NCBI GenBank assembly: GCA_002726915.1
Contig: PBSY01000058.1
Location: 52,101-116,100 of the forward strand
Source: Verrucomicrobiales bacterium
GTDB taxonomy: Bacteria > Verrucomicrobiota > Verrucomicrobiia > Verrucomicrobiales > DEV007
Length of the DNA: 64,000 bases
Direction: 5' to 3'
A model generated the notes under the pieces. The model was given only the letters and a program-made list of their open reading frames with translations. It was not told where the DNA came from and did not search any database. Each line of letters begins with the position of its first letter. Positions within the stretch are counted from its first letter, which is position 1. Positions 30,501 through 38,100 of this stretch are shown here, in pieces. The position numbers and the translations under genes are program-made.

Positions 30501-31601
30501 GTCAGGATTTCCCGCCAAGGAGAGACCGCCGGAAAGAGCCTTTCCAAATGTCTCACGGATCGAAGGCACGCCAGTCGCTTTGCGTGTCGCTGGTGGACCT
30601 GAAGCGGCTTCTACCGTTTTAGAAATGTTCTCCGATTCGGTCCAAGTGCGATAGTCGGGCTTCGATTCTGGTTTGTTGCCGTCAAGCTGTGACAGGATCC
30701 AGTTCAATCCATCGATATTGTCGAGGAGGCGGCCTTCCGCGTCTTCGTTCGTGTGGTTGAGAATGCCAATCGGGCCGTCATAACCACTCACACGGATCTG
30801 GCGGATCATCTCCACGTCTTCCGTGCCGATGCCGAGCGGCAAGATCTTGCGGCCCATCTGGTCTCCCCCGATGTCCATGCCGTTGAGATTCAGGCAGATC
30901 AGGTGCTGTTTCATTGCCTCAAGCACCTTTGGAAAAAAGTCCAGATGGCTGTGACCGTGGTGGAGGTTGTAAACTATGCCAACGTTATCGATGCCTCGGG
31001 ACTTGAGCGATTTGAGGATCGCAATCTGATTCTCCGGCTCGCCGAACCAGCCTCCGTGATTGTACAGACCGACCGTGAGCCCCTGAGGCGCCGCCGCTTC
31101 GCAGATTGGCGCAAGGCGCGCGATTTCCCTCGCGATGCGGGCCTGCTGGTCGGCCTCATTTTCCGCTTTGACCGACTCCTTTCCAGAACCGCTGACCCAT
31201 AGTTGGGGCTTCAAGTCGTGACGCTGAAAAAGCTCGAGGATTTCGCTGGCCCGATCATTGAATACCGTCGGAAACCACCAGCCCAGCAACTCGATGTCAT
31301 GCTTTTTGAGCGCAGTTAACTCCTCGTCCCATTGCGGAATGTGTTCGGGACGGTAGTCATAAACAAATTTTGTGATGCCCAGTTTTTTCAGCATCGCTGC
31401 CCGCTCCTCGGGACCACGCTTTTTGCCGTCGTAGGGAACGATACACCAGGCCGCGAGATTACTTTTGTCGAAGATGTCGGCCCCCGAAGCAGGCATGGCG
31501 ATCCCGGAAAAGAGCGCGACGACGAGAAAAACCGAACGGAGCGAAAATATCAGCCGTGATTGGGGCAATGAGCAGAAGGGGATTCCGCGGTTTTCTTTCA
31601 T
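27579..31601 (-). CDS. 1340-aa secreted multidomain protein: xylose-isomerase-like TIM barrel, LamG-like, DUF6797-like, beta-propeller-like and C-terminal cupredoxin
   Basis: N-terminal sugar-isomerase/epimerase-like segment; LamG-like 'FTIECRAKLDRKERFN...EWHDLVASVDEAQVKLWVDGKLV'; DUF6797-like 'PEDYEHRDAFVNRERVFDFYGKQALHF'; type-1 copper-like C-terminus 'LPHNWIL...YPYLCTFPGHWMIMNG'. Confidence 0.85.
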   Translation of the reverse strand: MKENRGIPFCSLPQSRLIFSLRSVFLVVALFSGIAMPASGADIFDKSNLAAWCIVPYDGKKRGPEERAAMLKKLGITKFVYDYRPEHIPQWDEELTALKKHDIELLGWWFPTVFNDRASEILELFQRHDLKPQLWVSGSGKESVKAENEADQQARIAREIARLAPICEAAAPQGLTVGLYNHGGWFGEPENQIAILKSLKSRGIDNVGIVYNLHHGHSHLDFFPKVLEAMKQHLICLNLNGMDIGGDQMGRKILPLGIGTEDVEMIRQIRVSGYDGPIGILNHTNEDAEGRLLDNIDGLNWILSQLDGNKPESKPDYRTWTESENISKTVEAASGPPATRKATGVPSIRETFGKALSGGLSLAGNPDYHALPFTIECRAKLDRKERFNILVACNPKKADTHWELYTLAKRGTLALYMPGRGGDYRSEIDICDGEWHDLVASVDEAQVKLWVDGKLVLERRTGQLPEIVRHAGVESYAVGRLVEGTIGCDGLIDDVRISRGVLEPQLSDSPREREGSTLGLWNFDDLPAVTSVAEAPAPVPFTPNLAPLNPEDYEHRDAFVNRERVFDFYGKQALHFRKQSPPPELISAFPGLDGGQQGHWGNQNDADTWVDDRWSKSDLGSVFCGVFKGANLRIPKSVCVRYDNLAAVFDPTRLTFPVIWEGGFVRLNDRRRGFMVGAPMDGTVVAKSEQQREGRYLGFYRHGKEVVFAYENEDGRQLLNVRGDGREALAPLTLGGPPQWPEWIKTRGETGTGQPFATDRLTLPIENPYGTVFYLTAHDFFDDGSAAVCTMTGEVWLVRGIDETLETLRWKRFASGLHQPLGMKIVDGKVHVIGRDQITCLHDLNGDDETDYYECVTNAMETSIGGHNFVVGLEQNLEGRWIYTSGNEGLCRISADNSVEVLATGFRNPNGLAMSPDGRFLTTSGQEGVWTPASSVFQVELGRNEGAHFGAGGPKDGQDPEPPLLYLPRGEDNSSSSQAFISGEKWAPLAGDGNLVHLSSGGASAWLVMREQVNDRWQAATMKITGNFDSGPQCARFHPLDGQLYVSGLLGWGNYAPIDGCFQRVRFTGGSPVPVGFETRENGILIRFDQPFPASAASPDETFAQCWNYRYSAAYGSPEFSLRYPDTPGHDPLAIRGLHRLEKGCALFVEIPQLTPANQVHLRLATGQDFFLTLHELGEPFTAFPGYTAIEKAKPAVPSNALVPEASEPNPWAAGKAGREIRVEAESGLQFVQKELRAKAGERISLTFVNPDVLPHNWILTQPGSLQRVGELANLMITDPQGLARHYVPGSDEVLVWTDMVNPNEEATIYFDVPDKPGDYPYLCTFPGHWMIMNGVLKVE

Positions 31602-32307
31602 AGTTCTGTTACTGCTAGAGTTGAGGCGAAGAAATTTTGTATCACCAGCAACGCCTCGACCGGATGGTCTCCACTAATCGAATGGCCCCAGTCCGGCAAG
31701 CGAAGAAGTTGGCAGACGTTTAGCGCTGTAATAACCTTCTCCACATTCCTACCGATCAATGCTCCACCGGCATGAGGATCGGCCTCAAGCAATAGCGCGG
31801 AGGAGCGGATAGCTGAGGGCACAGGGGGAAAACCGTAGCCACCGACCCAACGCCCCTCTATCATCGGCGAGAGCATTTCGAGCATGAGCTGGCTGAGACA
31901 GCGCACATTGCGCTCAAAGGCGCTCCGGTCACGCAAGTTTCTGAGACGCCATCAACCGCTACTACCGGAAGGAAGCCGGCTGCTGCCAACACATTGATCA
32001 TTCCTTTTTTTTACCACCCCGGGGTAAAAGTTCCATTCTAACAAATTACGCGTATCAGTCCATTCGGGCAATCCGATCTATCCCAGCTTCGTGCCAGCTC
32101 CGATGCTGAAGTAAAGTTCGTCTAAGACTTCGTTGCTGCCTCGACCACGGTCATGAATTTTGACCGCTTTGATCTGGATACGTGATCTTCGATTTAAAAA
32201 CCTCTCTCAATTAACTTTTTGCTTTCATTCAGTCCAGACTCTCTGCTCCTTTCCCTGCGTGACAAGATCTGCAAAACCGTTTTGGATGGAAATCTCCCCT
32301 TGGTTAT

Positions 32308-33229
32308 GAAATTCTTCACGCTCTCCTCAGACATGCCGAGAGAAAAACAAGACCAATTACTTCTGCTCTATCTCCGACTCGGGGCCTTCCTATGTTTTGC
32401 GGGTTGGGCCTGGGTTCACTTCTACTGGCAAGCCCCCTACGGCGTCCTACTCTGGCACGATAACACTTTTTCATTCCTCCAACGCTTCGGGATCACGTGG
32501 GAGGAATTCGTCGGAACCGGAGTTGGTGACGGATGGGTGCAGATGTGGAGCAGCCGAATCGGATGGCTCTACCTTGCCTGCGCGATTATCTCTCTCACCG
32601 TGAGGAAAGTGTCCCGATACCAGATGATAGGACTACTCGGTGGCAGTCTTCTCCTTGTTATTTTGACCTACGCCAAATTCGTCAAGGCTCAATATCAGCT
32701 TCCCATGTTTGTGGAACACGGAGGCCAGATACTGATTCCGGTCCTCCTGGTGTTTGCTCTCTTTTTTGGCGCACGTCATCAGGCGACCGTTAATGCTGCA
32801 ATTATCGCCTTTATCATGACTTTTGCCGGTCACGGGGCCTACGCTGTCGGATTTTGGCCGACACCCAGTACTTTTTACGCGATGACCACGGTCATCCTCA
32901 ACGTGGAATACCAGGCTGCCCAGATTTTTCTCTACATCGTGGGTGCTCTCGACTTTGTCATTTGCGTGGGCCTTTTCGTTCCCTCCATTCGGTGTGCCTC
33001 AGCCCTCTATGGAGCCGCCTGGGGATTTGTCACCGCCCTTGCGCGACCGCTAGCTGGCATGTCCCTGAGCCTCAATTACTGGGGAGCTGATCAATTTCTC
33101 CACGAGGCGATCCTTCGCGCCCCGCACTTTCTAATCCCACTCTACCTCTTCTTTTTTTGGAAGAAGCCCTCATCGAAACCTGCTCATAAGACGACCAAGG
33201 AAGCTGGAGAACCCGCAATGACGTCTTAG
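32308..33229 (+). CDS. Multi-pass integral membrane protein of unknown function
   Basis: Track ORF starts at 32219; Met at 32308 (MKFFTLSSDMPREKQDQ) is plausible; several hydrophobic helices. Confidence 0.6.
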
Positions 33230-33282
33230 ACACCGACTATCTTTTAGCTGACAAACACCAATCCTACCGTAACAAGACCACC

Positions 33283-35124
33283 ATGAAACTTCTGAAAACC
33301 CTGTTGATCTGCAGTATCGTAACGGCGATCACCATCCCGGCCGCTTCTCAGCAAAAAAGGAAAACCGCTAAGGGCCGAGCCGTCCTCGCGATCCCTGAAG
33401 TCGAAAAAAAAGACGCCATCTGCTTTGCTCTCTACACTGTCAGTGATGGCACGCTCAAACTGACCGCTCAACTCTACCCCTTGGCTGAAGATGACCCAAA
33501 GGAAGTTCGCCTCGAGATCGAAAAAGGCGGCAGTTGGGTTGAAGTGGCCAAGGTTAACGCCATCGATCCCGGTTGGACGGCTCCCTTTCGCGTCGAGAAC
33601 TGGGACGACAGCAAGGAGGCTAAATATCGCGTCGCCCACGGTGATGAGGCCACCTATGAGGGAATTATTCGCAAGAACCCCGTCGACAAGGACGAGATTC
33701 TCGTCGCTGGATTCACCGGAAACTCTATTCATCCAACTCACGGCGGTGACATCTCACGACAGGACATCATTGACAATGTGAAGAAAGCTGATGCCGATAT
33801 CCTCTTTTTCTCCGGTGACCAAGTTTACGATCACTTTAAGCATTATGCCGGCTGGCTAAAGTTTGGCCGAGACTTTGGCGATATCATCAAAGACCGCCCC
33901 ACTCTTTGTCTTCCTGATGACCACGACGCCGGCCAGCCCAACCTCTGGGGTGAAAGCGGCAAGATCTCGACTCTAAACGGCGCCTCTGACGGAGGTTATT
34001 CTCGCCCCGGAGTCTACGTGCAGGAAGTGGAGCGCGCCCAGACAAGTCACTTTCCCGATCCAGCCGATCCTCATCAAATCGGCCAAGGAATTGGTGTGTG
34101 GTTCACCAACCTGAACTGGGGCAACATCGACTTCGCTGTTATAGAAGACCGAAAGTTTAAGACTGGCCCCGCCGGTCGAATTCCCAAGCAGGGCCCCCGC
34201 CCCGACCATATTCTTAATCCAGACTACGACTCAACTAGCGTGGACGTCGAAGGAGCTGTTCTTCTCGGAGAGCGACAACTCAACTTCCTCAATAACTGGG
34301 CGCAGGACTGGGCTAAGGCCGACATGAAGGTTGCTCTTTCTGCAACGATCTTCTGCGGTGGCGCCCATATCCACGGCAATGCTAACGGACGTCTCCATGC
34401 GGATATGGACTCCAATGGTTGGCCGCAGACCGGCCGAAACAAGGCCATCAGCGCTCTGCGCAAAGGCTTCGCCTTTCACTATGCCGGCGACCAACACCTC
34501 GCTACCATTTTCCAGCACGGCGTCGCCGAGCACGGTGACGGGATTTGGTCGTTCTGCGTTCCTTCTATCGCAAACCTTTACCTTCGCTGGTGGCAGCCGC
34601 TTGAGCCCGGCGCAAATCGCGAAGAGGGCGCTCCCGAATACACCGGAGACCATCTCGATGGATTCAACAACAAGGTCACCAACTATGCAGCTGCTAACCC
34701 GGAAGCCAATCCAGCCGGCAATATCTTAAACACCCGCTCGGCAGGGTGGGGCATCGTGCGACTCAACACCAAATCCCGCGAAATCACGATGGAATGCTGG
34801 CCGCGAAACGTCGACATCACTGATCCTGCCTCGGAACAGTATCCAGGTTGGCCAAGGACTATCTCCCAGTTCGATAACTACAACCCGCCGTCCTGGGGAA
34901 AGCTCGGAGAGCTGTCATTTGACGTAGAAGATCCCGTAGTCCAACTGGTTGATGAGGAGACTGACGAAATTCTCTACACGGTTCGAGCCAACGGAAAGAC
35001 CTTTACCCCTGGTGCTCCCGAAGGAAAAACGTTCGTGGTGAAAGCTGGCAGAGATACCCCCGACACCATAGTATCTCAGAAAGGTAAGGTCGGTTGCGCC
35101 CCTCAGACGGTTTCGCTAAACTAA
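33283..35124 (+). CDS. PhoD-like metallophosphatase family protein
   Basis: 'ADILFFSGDQVYDHF', 'LCLPDDHDAGQPNLWGE', 'FHYAGDQHLATIFQHGV'. Confidence 0.8.
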   Translation: MKLLKTLLICSIVTAITIPAASQQKRKTAKGRAVLAIPEVEKKDAICFALYTVSDGTLKLTAQLYPLAEDDPKEVRLEIEKGGSWVEVAKVNAIDPGWTAPFRVENWDDSKEAKYRVAHGDEATYEGIIRKNPVDKDEILVAGFTGNSIHPTHGGDISRQDIIDNVKKADADILFFSGDQVYDHFKHYAGWLKFGRDFGDIIKDRPTLCLPDDHDAGQPNLWGESGKISTLNGASDGGYSRPGVYVQEVERAQTSHFPDPADPHQIGQGIGVWFTNLNWGNIDFAVIEDRKFKTGPAGRIPKQGPRPDHILNPDYDSTSVDVEGAVLLGERQLNFLNNWAQDWAKADMKVALSATIFCGGAHIHGNANGRLHADMDSNGWPQTGRNKAISALRKGFAFHYAGDQHLATIFQHGVAEHGDGIWSFCVPSIANLYLRWWQPLEPGANREEGAPEYTGDHLDGFNNKVTNYAAANPEANPAGNILNTRSAGWGIVRLNTKSREITMECWPRNVDITDPASEQYPGWPRTISQFDNYNPPSWGKLGELSFDVEDPVVQLVDEETDEILYTVRANGKTFTPGAPEGKTFVVKAGRDTPDTIVSQKGKVGCAPQTVSLN

Positions 35125-35180
35125 TTCCTCAAAGCAGAGCGGTGGAAATCATTACTCTACCAACCAATAGCCCGCCTAAG

Positions 35181-38100
35181 TCAGGGAACACTAACTTCAA
35201 CAATCACGAAGAGGGGTCCATCGGGCATTGGCGCGCAAATTTCAACGCGTTCCCAATCCTCATCAATGGAGACCACCGTCCCTGCTTCACTCACCGCCAC
35301 GAAACTGCCACTGACCAGCGTGGTGGACGTCTTTGGCGTGTAGGCCAGTCCACTGCCTTTTCGCCTTATATATTGGAGAGTCCAACAAGGCGTATCACCC
35401 ACTTCAGTTTGAAGAAGCGGCAATCCTGATGAACCACCATCGACCATCGTGCGGAGATCCAATGAGTCGAGCTCCATATTGTAGGCATACTTTTCAAGAT
35501 TGGTGACGCTACCTCCATAAGGCGTCGCGCTCGGAAGGGCATCTGATCCGCCTAATCCAGCTGCAGTGGCAACGCCATCAAACAAAATTTGAGCTGTGGC
35601 AACGGTAAATGTTCTGGAAACATTCTCAGCGGGAACATGACGTTGGCTTCCCGCCTGCGAAGCTGCCACCGTGACAGTTCCAGAACCCGTAAATCTCAAT
35701 ATATTTGAGCTGTCGATCGTGGCTGGGCCGCTGGTAATCGCAAAGGTAACCGGGTTCCCCGATCCACCTCCCGTCGCTGAAAGAGCGAAGGTATTACTTA
35801 GTGCCTGATTAGGAATAGCCGGAAACGTAATGACTTGCGGTAGAGGTATGCTCTGAAAGGAAATTTCATCCACCCAGCCACTATCAGAGCCCACCGAGAG
35901 CTGACCATTCTTAAAGTATTCCCAACGAAGAGAGTGGTTCCCCTCTGGAATCGCATAGGAGTACTGGGTCCAGTCGATTTCCCCTGTAATACTGGTAATT
36001 GCGGTGCCATCAAGAGAAAAGATCAGTCCATCGATCCCTGCTTCAGAAGACACCTTCCACCAGAAATTAACCGTATCGGGACCAACGACATCAAAATCGA
36101 AATATGAAATTTCTCCATCGTTCACATCGCCGCTTTGAGCGGCGTCCACTCCGTCGTGTGTCGTGGTCGTCTCATAAAACCAGGAAGGACTTCCTGTCGA
36201 AACCGGTAATTCCATATCAAGTGCTTCCCCTAGATTACTAATAACGATGGAAACAGCCTGAGTATCGGATCCACTGGCATTCGTTGCTGTCACAGAGACG
36301 TTTGTTGTCGAGAAACCAGTTGGGGTTCCGGAAATTAATCCCGTAGACGTATTCAAACTTAAGCCAGCCGACAACGTTCCGCTGGAAAACGAGGTCGCAG
36401 GTTGTGATGTCTGAATCTGGTAGAAAAAAGGAACTCCTACCTTACCAAAAACTTCGGATGCACTGGTAATGAACGGGCGAAAGTCAGACGATAAAAGAGC
36501 AACATCATCAAGCCATCCTGCGTCGCTACCCGCCGAAACATACTGATCCTTATCAAATTCCCACCGCAAGGCATGGGTGCCGGATGGTAACTCATGAACG
36601 ACCCGTTCCCAGCCAACTTCGCCAGCAATGGCTGCTATTTCAGTGCCATCGACTTTAAATCTAAGATAATCATAGTTCGCTTCAGAGGACACCTTCCACT
36701 GAAAAGCGATCGTGTCTGGCCCTTCGACTGAAAAATCAAGGAACGTGATCTCCTCATCACTTGCGTTCCCACTCTGGGCTGCGTCCACACCATCAAACGT
36801 GGTGGTGGTCTGTCGAAACCATTGCGGGTCACTGGTAAACGGATCGACACTCGAATTATCGATTGCGTCAGACAATTGGCCCGTCGTCGCTAGTACGATC
36901 TGATCCACCCAGGCAGTATCCGAGCCGACACTAATCACCGGATCTTTTTCATAGACCCATCGCATCGTATGGACTCCTGCCGCTACCTCATAATTCACCT
37001 CACGCCAGTCTTCTTCTCCAGAAACCGAACGGACCTCAACACCATCATCTAGCAAACGAAGAACATCGATTCCGCTTTCGGACGAGACTTTCCACCAGAA
37101 CGTGAGGGTGTCAGGACCTGCAATGGGAATTTCAAACCAAGTGGATTCACCATCATCGACATCACCACTCTGAGCAGCATCGACGCCATCGTAGGTCATC
37201 TCTGTCTGAATGAACCAAGGAATCGGCCCGGAAGTAATCGTTAGCCCGGTATCGAGTGCGCTACTCATGCCAACAGGGTCCTGTATTTCAACAGTCAAAA
37301 TTTGCTCTGCCGTACCAGTCGTATTCGTGGCTCCAATCGTGACAGTAAAAGTCCCCACCTCAGTCGGAGTACCCGATAAAATTCCCGTTGCGGTATCTAA
37401 ACTCAATCCGGCCGGCAACGCTCCTGCAATAGAGAATGAAGCAGCCGAATGGGTTGTTTCAATCTGATGACTGAACAGTTTTTCTTTAATGCCGGTCACC
37501 AAGGCTCTGCTGATAATTACCGGTCGCAAATCTTCACTGTCGAGAGAGATCAGGTCCACCCACGAAGCGTCACTGCCATTAACCACGCTCATATCTTTTT
37601 CATAACTCCAGCGAATTAGGTGGGTTCCGGCAGGAACTGTGTAGGCGGACGCTTCCCAGTCCTGCTCTCCCGATATCTGAGCTACCGTCGTGCCATCATC
37701 CTTTAAGCGCAGATAGTCAAAGCCAAGCTCGGAGGAGACCTTCCACCAGAATCGAAGCGTGTCAGGACCATCAACAGTGAGCTCAAACCATGTCGCCTCA
37801 CTGTCATCAATCGCCCCACTCTGCGCCGCGTCAACGCCGTCAAGTGTCACCTCAGCCTGAAGAAACCAAGGAGGATTTCCATTTTGAATTGGAAGCCCGG
37901 TATCGAGGGCGTCCTTGATAGGATCATCGGAAACTTCGATTACAAGTGTCTTAGTATTGGTGCCTGCCGGATTCGTCGCTGAGATCGATACGCTGACACT
38001 CTCTGAAATTGAGGGGGTCCAATTGATCACTCCCGTAGTGGTGTCAATTGTCATCCCGGGCGGCACAGTTCCACCCAAAGCAAAAGAGCGGGGCACATTC

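Noticed and set aside
28077-31202. Long plus-strand ORFs (177, 179, 184 and 149 aa) opposite the 1340-aa gene
   Set aside because: Antisense to a well-supported CDS; low-complexity, non-homologous translations expected from high GC3.
36100-37850. Nucleotide-level repeats resembling a mobile or tandem DNA repeat
   Set aside because: Explained by repeated protein modules inside the M36 protease gene.
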